64,000 bases of DNA from Bacteroides eggerthii (GCF_025146565.1 NZ_CP102258.1:310001-374000); one strand, 5' to 3'. Counted from the first letter of the stretch, positions 7,681-15,926 are shown. The notes: generated by a model not told the origin, from the sequence alone. Translations and numbers: made by a program.

Positions 7681-7712
7681 CAAAGGTAACTTATTTACTA
7701 CGTTCAACCAAA
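7681..7712 (-). promoter_or_regulatory. Promoter of the Fic gene
   Basis: On the minus strand TTTG (7709-7712) is followed after exactly 20 bases by TACCTTTG (7681-7688). Both elements match the Bacteroidetes consensus perfectly. The start site would be near 7675, about 25 bases before the Fic start codon. Confidence 0.8.
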
Positions 7713-7746
7713 AGAAATAATGACTTACTGCTATATTTTTTGCACG

Positions 7747-7768
7747 TGTGGGGAAAATGTGGGGAAAA
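7747..7768. repeat. Tandem TGTGGGGAAAA repeat at the element border
   Basis: Two exact tandem copies of TGTGGGGAAAA (7747-7757 and 7758-7768) lie between the Fic promoter and the tRNA-Leu terminator. Short G-rich direct repeats next to a tRNA-anchored element end are candidate arm-type sites for the integrase or excisionase. Confidence 0.45.
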
Positions 7769-7786
7769 TTCAAGCAAAAGAAAAAG

Positions 7787-7822
7787 CTAAGTATTGAACT
7801 ATCAAATACTTAGCTTTCTTTC
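7787..7822 (-). terminator. Terminator of tRNA-Leu
   Basis: On the minus strand AAAGCTAAGTATT pairs with AATACTTAGCTTT (13 base pairs, 8-base loop), followed by TTTTTCTTTT. It starts a few bases after the tRNA 3' end. The reverse direction also ends in a T-rich stretch. Confidence 0.85.
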
Positions 7823-7825
7823 TTG

Positions 7826-7909
7826 TACCCAGACCCGGGGTCGAACCGGGATGGAAGTGAATCCACTGGTGTTTGAGACCAGCGCGTCTACCGATTCCGC
7901 CATCTGGGC
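7826..7909 (-). tRNA. tRNA-Leu (anticodon CAA)
   Basis: An 84-base class II tRNA. Acceptor GCCCAGA (7903-7909) pairs with TCTGGGT. The anticodon loop CTCAAAC gives anticodon CAA, which reads UUG. A long variable arm and GGTTCGACCCC T-loop are present. The discriminator is A and CCA is not encoded. The 3' half is the presumed attachment site of the element on its left. A -7 box lies 25 bases upstream. Confidence 0.95.
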
Positions 7910-7933
7910 ATATTTGATTTCTCAAATGCGGTG

Positions 7934-7964
7934 CAAAGATACGGCTTTTTTTGAAACCTGCAAT
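7934..7964 (-). promoter_or_regulatory. Promoter of tRNA-Leu
   Basis: Minus-strand TATCTTTG (7934-7941) with ATTG (7961-7964) 19 bases upstream. This fits the Bacteroidetes consensus and sits 25 bases before the tRNA. Confidence 0.75.
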
Positions 7965-8066
7965 ACTTTCTACAAAAAAAGGCGAAAAAAGTAATAAAAT
8001 ATCTACGAACCATTCCTCATTTGTAAAATATGCAGTACTTTAGCAGAAACTTTTAAAACATTTAAT

Positions 8067-9152
8067 ATGATGACCAATAAGGATAATTTCTGTGTAATCA
8101 TGGGTGGCGGAATCGGTAGTCGTTTCTGGCCTTTCAGCCGCAAAACTCTTCCGAAACAGTTTTTGGATTTTTTCGGCACAGGGCGTTCATTATTGCAACA
8201 GACATTCGACCGGTTCAGTAAAGTAATCCCCACAGAGAACATACTGGTCGTAACCAATGACCTATATGCAGACTTGGTAAAAGAACAGCTCCCTGAGTTG
8301 CAGCCCAAACAGATTTTATTAGAGCCTACACGTAGAAACACAGCTCCCTGCATTGCATGGGCAGCCTATCATATTCGCGCGCTGAATCCCAATGCCAATA
8401 TCGTAGTAGCACCCTCGGACCACCTCATCCTGAAAGAAAGCGAATTCCTCACAGCCATTGAGAAAGGTCTGGCCTTTGTTGCGAAATCAGACAAATTACT
8501 GACTCTCGGCATTAAGCCCAACCGCCCCGAAACAGGTTATGGCTATATACAAATTGCCGAACAGACTGAAGACAACTTCTATAAAGTAAAAACTTTTACA
8601 GAAAAACCGGAACTGGAACTGGCTAAGGTATTCGTAGAAAGCGGAGAATTTTATTGGAATTCCGGTCTTTTTATGTGGAACGTAAACAGCATCATTAAAG
8701 CCGGAGAACAGCTTTTACCCGAATTAGCCTCTAAGCTGGCAACCGGGAAGGACGTATACGGAACCCCGGAAGAAAAGAAATTCATAGACGAAAACTTCCC
8801 TGCATGCCCCAACGTATCTATCGACTTCGGCATTATGGAAAAAGCGGACAATGTATATGTATCATTAGGCGATTTCGGCTGGTCTGATTTAGGAACATGG
8901 GGATCTCTATATGACCTTTCTCAAAAGGATGAAACAGGCAATGTTACGCTGAAGTGCCAGTCATTATTATACAACAGCAAAGACAATATCGTTGTTCTTC
9001 CTCAAAACAAACTTGCTGTCATTGACGGTCTGGAAGGCTACCTAATTGCCGAATCGGATAATGTGTTGCTGATCTGCAAGAAAGATGAAGAACATTCTAT
9101 CCGTAAGTATGTAAATGATGCACAAATCAAACTGGGTGAAGATTACATTTAA
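8067..9152 (+). CDS. manC: Mannose-1-phosphate guanylyltransferase
   Basis: A 361-residue sugar nucleotidyltransferase that makes GDP-mannose from GTP and mannose 1-phosphate, feeding GDP-fucose and mannose-containing surface glycans. The N-terminal signature GGGIGSRFWPFSR (13-25) binds GTP. FTEKPE near residue 178 and the ETGYGYIQ region near 155 are typical of ManC. The C-terminal bifunctional isomerase domain of longer enzymes is absent. ATG 8070 is an equally possible start. The gene is the first chromosomal gene beyond the element and stands alone, ending at a bidirectional terminator after an array of 22-base repeats. Confidence 0.93.
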   Translation: MMTNKDNFCVIMGGGIGSRFWPFSRKTLPKQFLDFFGTGRSLLQQTFDRFSKVIPTENILVVTNDLYADLVKEQLPELQPKQILLEPTRRNTAPCIAWAAYHIRALNPNANIVVAPSDHLILKESEFLTAIEKGLAFVAKSDKLLTLGIKPNRPETGYGYIQIAEQTEDNFYKVKTFTEKPELELAKVFVESGEFYWNSGLFMWNVNSIIKAGEQLLPELASKLATGKDVYGTPEEKKFIDENFPACPNVSIDFGIMEKADNVYVSLGDFGWSDLGTWGSLYDLSQKDETGNVTLKCQSLLYNSKDNIVVLPQNKLAVIDGLEGYLIAESDNVLLICKKDEEHSIRKYVNDAQIKLGEDYI

Positions 9153-9198
9153 CAGCATCGGGCCAAACATCCGCAAGCTGTATATTCTTCCCCAAAAA

Positions 9199-9288
9199 GA
9201 AGTTAACTTCGGGTATACAGGATGTTAACTTCATAAAAACACAAAGTTAACATCATCTGCCGAATAAAGTTAACTTCATAAAGAGCAA
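9199..9288. repeat. Array 1: four 22-23 base units around GTTAAC
   Basis: Four copies of the palindrome GAAGTTAACTTC or close variants, with GTTAAC starting at 9202, 9224, 9246 and 9269, so the period is 22, 22 and 23 bases. Each unit is a 12-base palindrome plus about 10 unrelated spacer bases. The array lies between the manC stop and the shared terminator. The same 22-base architecture recurs at 21201 and 39470 with different palindromes. Confidence 0.8.
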
Positions 9289-9290
9289 AT

Positions 9291-9330
9291 AAAAAAGCGG
9301 TAGTTGGAAATAGCAACTACCGCTTTCATT
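9291..9330. terminator. Bidirectional terminator, manC / HIT gene
   Basis: AAAGCGGTAGTTG (9294-9306) pairs with CAACTACCGCTTT (9314-9326), 13 perfect base pairs with a 7-base loop. A-rich bases precede and T-rich bases follow, so it serves both convergent genes. Confidence 0.9.
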
Positions 9331-9357
9331 TTTATATCGGGGAGGAAATCAAATCTT

Positions 9358-9750
9358 TTAGAGAGCCATACGAATAGACTCGGCTACTGCCTTAAATTCT
9401 TCATCTGTCAATTTCAGTTTCGGATTAGAAAAAAGCATATCCTTTTCATTCTGCATAGGAATCAGATGGATGTGTGCATGAGGCACTTCCAAACCCAGAA
9501 CCGCTTCGCCCACTTTCTTACAAGGAAAAGCTTTGCCAATAGCCAATGCCACTTTCTTCGCAAAGACATGCATTGCAGCCAAATCCTCATCGTTTAAATC
9601 AAAAATATAATCCACCTCCTGCTTTGGAATGACCAACGTATGACCTTTCACCAATGGGTTAATATCAAGGAAAGCAAAGAATTTATCATTCTCCGCCACC
9701 TTGTAGCAAGGTATCTCACCTGCGATAATTCTGCTGAATATTGTTGCCAT
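9358..9750 (-). CDS. HIT family protein
   Basis: A 130-residue histidine-triad protein of the HINT type: a small dimeric nucleoside phosphoramidase or nucleotide hydrolase. The active site VPHAHIHLIP near residue 90-99 gives HxHxH. FSRIIAGEIPCYKV and FLDINPLVKGHTLVIPK near the N-terminus are also typical. The start at 9750 (MATIFSRII) fits the family; an ATG 30 bases upstream adds a non-conserved extension and overlaps the greA terminator region. The gene follows greA in the same direction, separated by a terminator hairpin, so it is only partly co-transcribed at most. The physiological substrate is not known. Confidence 0.92.
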   Translation of the reverse strand: MATIFSRIIAGEIPCYKVAENDKFFAFLDINPLVKGHTLVIPKQEVDYIFDLNDEDLAAMHVFAKKVALAIGKAFPCKKVGEAVLGLEVPHAHIHLIPMQNEKDMLFSNPKLKLTDEEFKAVAESIRMAL

Positions 9751-9763
9751 AACTGTAATATTA

Positions 9764-9801
9764 TGTATAAAATAAGGCAAGCCCGTATAACGGACCTGCC
9801 T
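9764..9801 (-). terminator. Terminator after greA
   Basis: On the minus strand AGGCAGGTCCG (9791-9801) pairs with CGGGCTTGCCT (9775-9785) over 11 positions including two G-U pairs, with a 5-base loop, then TTATTTTATA. It lies between greA and the HIT gene. Confidence 0.7.
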
Positions 9802-9806
9802 TTTCT

Positions 9807-10271
9807 TTAAAATGATATGTTCACTACTTCCAAATTGATGATACCCTGCGGTACTTTAATTTCAGCTACATCACCTACCTTCTTGCCAAGCAAACCTTGT
9901 GCAATCGGAGTATTTACAGAAATTTTTCCCTCTTTCAGGTTAGCTTCACTTTCAGAAACGATGGTATATGTCATTTTCATTCCATTCTTCACGTTCTTTA
10001 GTTCCACTTTATTCAATATCTGTACGCTGTCAGTCTTTAACTTGGACTCATCAATAATCTTGGCATCGGCAATCACTTGCTTCAATTTATTGATTTTCAT
10101 CTCAAGCAACCCTTGCGCTTCTTTTGCAGCATCATATTCTGCATTTTCAGACAAGTCGCCCTTGTCGCGTGCTTCGGCGATAGCAGCCACAATTTTGGGG
10201 CGTTCTACCGTTTCCAGCTGTTTCAAATCGGCTAACAACTTATTGTAGCCTTCTTCTGACATATAAGCCAT
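9807..10271 (-). CDS. greA: Transcription elongation factor GreA
   Basis: A 154-residue protein of standard length. It enters the RNA polymerase secondary channel and stimulates cleavage of backtracked transcripts. The N-terminal coiled coil carries the acidic tip EARDKGDLSENAEYDAAKE (about 33-51) with the catalytic D-x-x-x-E residues. The C-terminal FKBP-like domain (about 80-154) ends in NLEVVNISF. The transcript has a roughly 95-base leader containing a terminator-like hairpin, so expression may be set by premature termination. Confidence 0.96.
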   Translation of the reverse strand: MAYMSEEGYNKLLADLKQLETVERPKIVAAIAEARDKGDLSENAEYDAAKEAQGLLEMKINKLKQVIADAKIIDESKLKTDSVQILNKVELKNVKNGMKMTYTIVSESEANLKEGKISVNTPIAQGLLGKKVGDVAEIKVPQGIINLEVVNISF

Positions 10272-10313
10272 ACTTTTTTCCTCCTTATTTTTATATTGTT
10301 TTTAATGGTGCTA

Positions 10314-10352
10314 TAAACAAAAAAGAATTCCAACATGGTCAGCATGCTGGAA
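10314..10352 (-). terminator. Terminator-like hairpin in the greA leader
   Basis: On the minus strand TTCCAGCATG (10343-10352) pairs with CATGTTGGAA (10328-10337), a 10-base-pair stem with one G-U pair and a 5-base loop, followed at once by TTCTTTTTTGTTT. It lies between the predicted start site (near 10368) and the greA start codon (10271), so it would stop part of the transcripts and release an RNA of about 50 bases. Confidence 0.7.
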
Positions 10353-10373
10353 CCCTCTTTCCTATTTCCTTTG

Positions 10374-10405
10374 CAAAGATAGACTTTTAAATAATGCGTG
10401 TCAAG
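10374..10405 (-). promoter_or_regulatory. Promoter of greA
   Basis: Minus-strand TATCTTTG (10374-10381) with CTTG (10402-10405) 20 bases upstream. Confidence 0.75.
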
Positions 10406-10459
10406 CAAAAAGTACTGCTTTGTAACATATTTAAATGAAATCTTCTTATTTATAACACG

Positions 10460-11611
10460 TTACAGCAAAGCCTTCACCGCTGCATCCAAGTCTTTTATAG
10501 TCTCACCGCGAGCGCTCAATTCGCTTCTTCTATTAATGAGGAAGACAGCAGGAAGCGACTGCACATTATAGGCAGCAGCTACACTGGAATATACCCCATT
10601 GGCATCGCGCACACATACCCAAGGCAAGTTATCAGCTGTTGTTTTCCAATAATGTTCGTCCGCATCCAAAGAAACCTGATAAATTTCCAATCCCTGAGCG
10701 GCATACTTATCGTACAGATCGCGCAACATATAATTATGTGTAGGAGAAACCGCACTCTGATAAATAGTGAAATCCAGAATGACAACTTTACCTTTCAGGT
10801 CGCTTAGCTTATGCATATTGCCTTTCATGTCGCGCAAGTTAATATCGATGATACCGATTTCTGAAACGGCCTCTGTCGGGAGTTCCATAACTTTCTGCTG
10901 CGGGGCACGAGTATTCTTCATTCCCTTTATTACGATATTATAAAGATTTTTCGAACGGTCGGCATGCGGATAATAGTTATTCAGGCTCGTTGCCACAGCA
11001 GCAAAACACTTGACATCATCTTTATTGTTCAACGGATCAAATATCAAGTAATTATTCAATTTCTGGAACAAAGCAAAATAAGCGGATGCCGTATTTGGAG
11101 CTGCAAAAATATAATTTATTTTCACTTCGTCCTTGTAGTCCTTCATTAATGCAGCAAGACTATCTTCAAACACATCCGCTCCAATCTGACGGGCCTGCAT
11201 ACTTTGAATCAATGCATTCACATTATTCTGAAGTTGCATTTGCTTCAATGTAAGTTCTTTTATCTTAACACTATTTGCCGACCCCTCTACTGTATAAGCC
11301 GTAGAAAAATCCGCATATGGTGCATCCAGTCGAACCGTTTCCGTAGAATCTATGGAAAAGTTGATAACCTTATCATCTACCCGTAAACGGTAAAACTCCG
11401 GAGAAACCGGGCGTACCTGTTTGAAAGCAAACGTACCGTTACCCTTCAACTTGACAGAGTCTAAAGGAACAATACCTTCCAAAGCCGAAGCTTCCAGATA
11501 AAGCATCTTACCGTCTGCACCGGAGATTTCACCTTCCACTTTAAATTTCGGTTCGGAATTACATGCGCTTAACCCCAAAGCAGCCAACGCAACAAAAAGA
11601 ATCTTTTTCAT
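10460..11611 (-). CDS. Thioredoxin-fold lipoprotein lacking the CxxC motif
   Basis: A 383-residue lipoprotein (lipobox LSAC, Cys17). An N-terminal DUF4369-type beta domain (about 22-110), a helical linker and a C-terminal AhpC/TlpA thioredoxin fold (about 245-383) follow the usual Bacteroides layout. The redox site is gone: after KVVILDF (276-281), where family members have WASWCGPC, this protein has TIYQSAVSP (282-290). The cis-proline region ([13 protein letters not shown]) is kept. It cannot be a normal disulfide reductase; a binding or chaperone role is possible. The gene is monocistronic, divergent from pnp and upstream of greA. Confidence 0.85.
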   Translation of the reverse strand: MKKILFVALAALGLSACNSEPKFKVEGEISGADGKMLYLEASALEGIVPLDSVKLKGNGTFAFKQVRPVSPEFYRLRVDDKVINFSIDSTETVRLDAPYADFSTAYTVEGSANSVKIKELTLKQMQLQNNVNALIQSMQARQIGADVFEDSLAALMKDYKDEVKINYIFAAPNTASAYFALFQKLNNYLIFDPLNNKDDVKCFAAVATSLNNYYPHADRSKNLYNIVIKGMKNTRAPQQKVMELPTEAVSEIGIIDINLRDMKGNMHKLSDLKGKVVILDFTIYQSAVSPTHNYMLRDLYDKYAAQGLEIYQVSLDADEHYWKTTADNLPWVCVRDANGVYSSVAAAYNVQSLPAVFLINRRSELSARGETIKDLDAAVKALL

Positions 11612-11763
11612 ATTTCGTGTATTTTTCTAAAAGAACGTGCAAATATACTTCTTTTCATGTTTAGTCAAAGCATTTTCCCGCTTCTTACACTTATAAAAGT
11701 GCAAAAAACAACTAAATACAAACTTTTTATCTCATTCCCACCGCATTACATGAATAAAATATG

Positions 11764-11771
11764 TATCTTTG
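11764..11771 (+). promoter_or_regulatory. Promoter of pnp (-7 box)
   Basis: TATCTTTG at 11764-11771 puts the start site near 11777. This rules out the long upstream extension of the pnp reading frame and fixes the start codon at 11810. Confidence 0.75.
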
Positions 11772-11809
11772 CGAGAATTTTGAAAGAAAATAGATATAAA
11801 ACATTTTTT

Positions 11810-13969
11810 ATGATTAACCCAATTGTTAAGACGATCGAGCTTCCTGATGGCAGAACCATCACGCTCGAAACGGGAAAGCTGGCAAAACAGGCAGACGGTT
11901 CTGTAATGCTTCGTATGGGCAACACCATGCTTTTAGCTACTGTTTGTGCCGCCAAGGACGCAGTTCCCGGAACAGATTTCATGCCGTTACAGGTAGAGTA
12001 CAAAGAAAAATTTTCTGCATTCGGACGTTTCCCCGGAGGTTTCACAAAACGTGAAGGTCGTGCCTCTGATTACGAGATCCTTACTTGCCGACTTGTAGAC
12101 CGCGCTCTCCGCCCCCTATTCCCCGATAATTTCCATGCAGAGGTATATGTAAATATCATCCTCTTTTCTGCAGACGGCGTTGATATGCCGGATGCGCTGG
12201 CAGGACTTGCAGCATCAGCAGCGCTTGCCGTATCAGATATTCCTTTCAACGGACCGATTTCCGAAGTGCGCGTAGCACGTATCAATGGCGAGTTCGTCAT
12301 CAACCCGACTTTCGACCAGTTGGAAAAGGCAGACATGGATCTCATGGTAGGCGCTACTTATGAGAATATCATGATGGTGGAAGGTGAAATGAACGAGGTT
12401 TCCGAAAAAGACTTGCTGGAAGCCATGAAAGCCGCCCATGAAGCAATCAAGATACAATGTAAAGCCCAAATGGAACTGGCCGAAGAGGTTGGCTCTACCG
12501 TAAAACGCGAATATTGCCATGAAGTAAACGACGAAGAACTCCGCAAGGCTGTTCACGACGCTTGCTATGACAAGGCTTACGCTATCGCCGCTTCCGGTAA
12601 CAAAAACAAACACGAACGCATGGATGCTTTCGATGCTATTCGTGAAGAATTCAAAGCACAGTTCAGCGAAGAGGAGTTGGAAGAAAAGGCTCCGCTTATC
12701 GACCGTTACTATCACGACGTTGAGAAAGAAGCCATGCGCCGTTCCATCTTGGACGAAGGCAAACGCCTTGACGGACGTAAGACTACCGAAATCCGTCCTA
12801 TTTGGTGTGAGATCGGTTATTTGCCCGGACCTCATGGCTCTGCCATCTTCACACGTGGTGAGACCCAGTCTTTGTCCACCGTTACTTTAGGTACAAAACT
12901 GGATGAGAAGATTATCGACGATGTTCTGGAACATGGAAAAGAACGTTTCTTACTGCACTACAACTTCCCTCCGTTCTCTACGGGTGAAGCCAAAGCACAG
13001 CGCGGTGTAGGCCGTCGCGAAATCGGTCATGGTCATTTGGCATGGCGTGCATTGAAAGGACAAATTCCGGCAGACTATCCTTATGTAGTACGCGTAGTAT
13101 CCGATATTCTCGAATCAAACGGTTCTTCTTCTATGGCTACCGTATGTGCCGGAACATTGGCCCTGATGGATGCCGGTGTAAAAATCAAAAAACCGGTATC
13201 AGGTATCGCAATGGGATTGATTAAGAACGCAGGTGAAGAGAAATATGCCGTATTGTCGGACATCCTCGGCGATGAAGACCACCTCGGCGATATGGACTTC
13301 AAAGTAACCGGTACAAAAGACGGTATCACTGCTACCCAAATGGACATCAAGGTAGACGGTCTGTCTTACGAGATTTTGGAGAAAGCATTGCTGCAGGCCA
13401 AAGAAGGTCGCGAATACATCCTGAGCAAAATCACCGAATGTATTGCAGAGCCGCATGATGACCTGAAGCCTCATGCTCCCCGCATCGAAACCATGACTAT
13501 TCCTAAAGAATTCATCGGCGCCGTAATCGGCCCGGGCGGAAAGATCATCCAGGGTATGCAGGAAGAGACCGGTGCAACAATCACTATTGAAGAAATAGAC
13601 AACATCGGCAGAATTGAAATTGCCGGAACCAACAAGAAGTGCATTGAAGATGCAATGCGTATCATCAAGGGTATCGTAGCCGTACCGGAAGTAGGTGAAG
13701 TCTACAAAGGAAAAGTACGTTCCATCATGCCTTACGGTGCATTCGTTGAGTTCCTTCCGGGCAAGGACGGTTTGCTTCATATTTCCGAAATTGATTGGAA
13801 ACGTCTGGAAACAGTAGAAGAAGCCGGAATCAAGGAAGGTGATGAAATCGACGTGAAACTACTCGATATCGATCCTAAAACCGGTAAGTTCAAACTGTCC
13901 CGTAAAGTATTGCTTCCAAGACCGGAAAGACAAGAAAGACCGGAAAAGAAAGAAAATAATCCTCATTAA
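11810..13969 (+). CDS. pnp: Polynucleotide phosphorylase
   Basis: A 719-residue 3'-5' exoribonuclease that phosphorolyses RNA and can add tails. Order: first RNase PH domain (about 10-145), all-helical domain (about 150-235), second RNase PH domain (about 325-540), KH domain (about 560-622, with IGPGGK at 573-578) and S1 domain (about 629-700, [19 protein letters not shown]), then a charged tail ([16 protein letters not shown]). The start at 11810 ([14 protein letters not shown]) is preferred because the open frame upstream contains the promoter. It is monocistronic, ending at a strong terminator, and is a central RNA-turnover enzyme. Confidence 0.97.
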   Translation: MINPIVKTIELPDGRTITLETGKLAKQADGSVMLRMGNTMLLATVCAAKDAVPGTDFMPLQVEYKEKFSAFGRFPGGFTKREGRASDYEILTCRLVDRALRPLFPDNFHAEVYVNIILFSADGVDMPDALAGLAASAALAVSDIPFNGPISEVRVARINGEFVINPTFDQLEKADMDLMVGATYENIMMVEGEMNEVSEKDLLEAMKAAHEAIKIQCKAQMELAEEVGSTVKREYCHEVNDEELRKAVHDACYDKAYAIAASGNKNKHERMDAFDAIREEFKAQFSEEELEEKAPLIDRYYHDVEKEAMRRSILDEGKRLDGRKTTEIRPIWCEIGYLPGPHGSAIFTRGETQSLSTVTLGTKLDEKIIDDVLEHGKERFLLHYNFPPFSTGEAKAQRGVGRREIGHGHLAWRALKGQIPADYPYVVRVVSDILESNGSSSMATVCAGTLALMDAGVKIKKPVSGIAMGLIKNAGEEKYAVLSDILGDEDHLGDMDFKVTGTKDGITATQMDIKVDGLSYEILEKALLQAKEGREYILSKITECIAEPHDDLKPHAPRIETMTIPKEFIGAVIGPGGKIIQGMQEETGATITIEEIDNIGRIEIAGTNKKCIEDAMRIIKGIVAVPEVGEVYKGKVRSIMPYGAFVEFLPGKDGLLHISEIDWKRLETVEEAGIKEGDEIDVKLLDIDPKTGKFKLSRKVLLPRPERQERPEKKENNPH

Positions 13970-13987
13970 ATACAATCAGGATGCGAC

Positions 13988-14024
13988 AAGCCCGACAGCA
14001 ATCTGCTGTCGGGCTTTCTTTTTG
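13988..14024 (+). terminator. Terminator of pnp
   Basis: AAGCCCGACAGCA (13988-14000) pairs perfectly with TGCTGTCGGGCTT (14004-14016), 13 base pairs with a 3-base loop, followed by TCTTTTTG. Confidence 0.95.
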
Positions 14025-14060
14025 TCCCAATGCACCGACGGCAGTTATAAAAACAACAGA

Positions 14061-14068
14061 TATATTTG
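14061..14068 (+). promoter_or_regulatory. Promoter of the ECF sigma gene (-7 box)
   Basis: TATATTTG matches TAnnTTTG, 68 bases before the sigma-factor start. No good -33 box is seen, so the call is moderate. Confidence 0.5.
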
Positions 14069-14136
14069 CATATTACAAAAAGATTGCGTTGTTTTGTCAT
14101 GCAAAACCTTAAATTGTCCGAAAAACATCAAACTGA

Positions 14137-14697
14137 ATGTCCGATCTTACCAGATTACATACAATGGATCTTTTCTCCCGCTTTTTCCAAGAGAATCGAG
14201 AAAAGTTCCTGACTTTTGCTTACTCCTACCTCAGAGACAGAGTTGAAGCCGAAGATGTATTAATGGAATCCATGATTACTCTATGGGAAAATCGCGACCA
14301 CTGGGAAAAAGACAGCAACCTTCACGCCCTGTTGCTGACAATCATCAAAAACAAATCCCTGAATATTTTAGAGCACAAACAAATACGCCTGCGGGCAGAA
14401 GAAGATATCAACAGCCATAGCCAACGGGAATTGAATTTACGCATATCGACCCTGAAGGCCTGTGAACCCGAACAAATATTCGACAATGAGATACAGCACA
14501 TTGTCCACAAGGCGTTAGAACACATGCCTCAGCAAAGCCGGACTATCTTCATGCTGAGCCGTTATCAAAACCTTCCCAACAGGCAGATAGCAGAGCAACT
14601 GCACATCTCCCTGAAAACCGTAGAGGCACATATCACCAAAGCCTTGCGCATACTACGTCTGGAGCTAAAGGATTACCTGGCTTCCATACTCCTGTAA
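14137..14697 (+). CDS. ECF RNA polymerase sigma factor, FecI-like
   Basis: A 186-residue sigma-70 factor of the Bacteroidetes ECF group. Region 2 is at about 12-80 (FSRFFQENREKFLTFAYSYL, EAEDVLMESMITLWENRD). Region 4 is at about 125-180 (LEHMPQQSRTIFMLSRYQNL, NRQIAEQLHISLKTVEAHI). An in-frame ATG at 14164 (MDLFSRFFQ) is a plausible shorter start. It is followed by an anti-sigma gene and a SusC/SusD pair. In this arrangement the sigma factor normally activates the susC promoter when SusC senses substrate and signals through the anti-sigma factor. Confidence 0.93.
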   Translation: MSDLTRLHTMDLFSRFFQENREKFLTFAYSYLRDRVEAEDVLMESMITLWENRDHWEKDSNLHALLLTIIKNKSLNILEHKQIRLRAEEDINSHSQRELNLRISTLKACEPEQIFDNEIQHIVHKALEHMPQQSRTIFMLSRYQNLPNRQIAEQLHISLKTVEAHITKALRILRLELKDYLASILL

Positions 14698-14815
14698 ACG
14701 TTAAAATCACTTTTATTCAAAAAAAGTTCCATTTTCCGATAGGGTTGCCGCCGTCTCGTCGGTTATATATGCAGAGGGGCCACAGAGGACCTCCTTATAA
14801 CCAAGCAATTCGTTT

Positions 14816-15751
14816 ATGATGAACCAGGAATTACTATACAGATATTTTAGAGGAACAGCTTCCATTGAAGAAGAGAAGCAGATATTGAACTGGGTTGAAA
14901 CCTCCGAAGAAAACCGGGAAACCTTCCTGAAAGAACGTATGCTGTTCGACGTATCCCTATTCTCCACCAAACAAGACGGCAAGAAAAGAGCAGCGCATCT
15001 CATTCCCCTCTTCCGCTGGACGGCGCGTATCGCAGCTGCTATCATCATAGCCGTATCCGCCTACTACATGACCGCAGACTATATATACAACAAAGGCGCA
15101 CAGCCCCAAACCATTACCGTCCCTGCCGGACAACGTGCCCAGATTACGCTTGCCGACGGTACACGCGTATGGCTGAACGCCAAGTCGACATTGACATACG
15201 CTTCCAACTTCGGTCGCAGCGAACGTAATGTGGAATTAGACGGTGAAGCCTACTTTGAAGTTGCCAAGAACAAAAAGTTACCATTTTACGTACATACGGA
15301 GATGAATAAGGTGCGGGTAGTCGGAACCAGCTTCAATGTCTGCGCATACAAGGGCAGTAAGGAATTTGAGACGACTCTGGTAGAAGGCATTGTAGATATC
15401 TATCCGAGCTGTAACGACCAAGTGATTACCCGCCTGCAAAAAGATGAGTTCTTTGCCAATTATGACGGTCATTGCAAGAAAACGATACTCCCCTCATACC
15501 AATACCTCCGTTGGAAAGAAGGCTTGTACTGTTTCGACGATGTCCCGTTCAGCGTCATCTTAGACAAACTTGAAAAATACTACAATGTAAAAATAGCCGT
15601 TACCAGCCCCAGACTGCTGACCCACGAAGGTCTGACCGGCAAGTTCAGGGAACAAGACGGCATTGAGCATATCCTACGGACCATCTCCAAAGAGCACCCG
15701 TTCAAATTCCGCATTAATGAAAACAAAGACTCGATAATCATATATGAATAG
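14816..15751 (+). CDS. FecR-family anti-sigma factor
   Basis: A 311-residue inner-membrane protein. The N-terminal cytoplasmic anti-sigma part (1-60, ELLYRYFRGTASIEEEKQIL) is followed by one membrane helix (about 63-85, TARIAAAIIIAVSAYYM). The periplasmic FecR domain (about 95-200, TVPAGQRAQITLADGTRVWLNAKS) and a C-terminal DUF4974-type domain (about 235-311) follow. The periplasmic part contacts the STN domain of the cognate SusC. The gap before it (14698-14815) contains a hairpin GGTTATA (14761-14767) with TATAACC (14796-14802). Two adjacent ATG codons (14816, 14819) could start the gene. Confidence 0.93.
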   Translation: MMNQELLYRYFRGTASIEEEKQILNWVETSEENRETFLKERMLFDVSLFSTKQDGKKRAAHLIPLFRWTARIAAAIIIAVSAYYMTADYIYNKGAQPQTITVPAGQRAQITLADGTRVWLNAKSTLTYASNFGRSERNVELDGEAYFEVAKNKKLPFYVHTEMNKVRVVGTSFNVCAYKGSKEFETTLVEGIVDIYPSCNDQVITRLQKDEFFANYDGHCKKTILPSYQYLRWKEGLYCFDDVPFSVILDKLEKYYNVKIAVTSPRLLTHEGLTGKFREQDGIEHILRTISKEHPFKFRINENKDSIIIYE

Positions 15752-15846
15752 ATAAAGAACCTTTAAATTTAGTACTAACCCCTTAAAAATAAAGATTATG
15801 AAACCATAGCAGAAACAGTCTGAGAATTACTTCCCCTTTTTTTGAT

Positions 15847-15926
15847 AAAAAAGATCGGAAAGTACCCCCATACTTTCCGATCCGAAACAGTCAAAAATCG
15901 ACCTTAATCAATTTATTAACTTAACA
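15847..15926 (-). ncRNA. Candidate antisense RNA over the susC leader
   Basis: On the minus strand a perfect -7 box TATCTTTG (15933-15940) lies across the susC start codon. About 45 bases further on is a strong intrinsic terminator: GATCGGAAAGTA (minus strand, 15871-15882) pairs perfectly with TACTTTCCGATC (15853-15864), then TTTTTT (15847-15852). Together they predict an RNA of about 80 bases antisense to the susC 5' leader. Cis-antisense RNAs at this position repress Bacteroides polysaccharide loci (DonS in B. fragilis). No clear -33 box is seen. Confidence 0.5.

Larger units (their letters stand above)
1..7825. mobile_element. Integrative mobilizable element, right part, at tRNA-Leu
   Basis: The order HTH protein, SF3-like helicase, primase, relaxase, cargo, then the 3' end of a tRNA gene is typical of Bacteroides mobilizable elements such as the NBU group. 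These carry a relaxase and replication functions but no type IV secretion genes, and several use tRNA 3' ends as attachment sites. The left end and most of the presumed integrase lie outside the window. The cargo (4847-6815) is visibly richer in A+T than the chromosome beyond the tRNA. The right boundary is placed at the tRNA-Leu 3' end by inference. It could lie anywhere between the Fic promoter (about 7712) and 7826, because the duplicate attachment site is not visible. Confidence 0.7.

Noticed and set aside
7826..9152. Extension of the mobile element beyond tRNA-Leu into manC
   Set aside because: manC is a common chromosomal gene with base composition like the other chromosomal genes; element signatures end at the tRNA 3' end.
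9199..9288. Possible CRISPR array
   Set aside because: Units are 22 bases with 10-base spacers; CRISPR repeats and spacers are each about 25-40 bases, and no cas genes are present. The same holds for the arrays at 21201 and 39470.
11657..11809. 51-residue N-terminal extension of PNPase
   Set aside because: A consensus promoter box (11764-11771) lies inside it, and the family start is at 11810.
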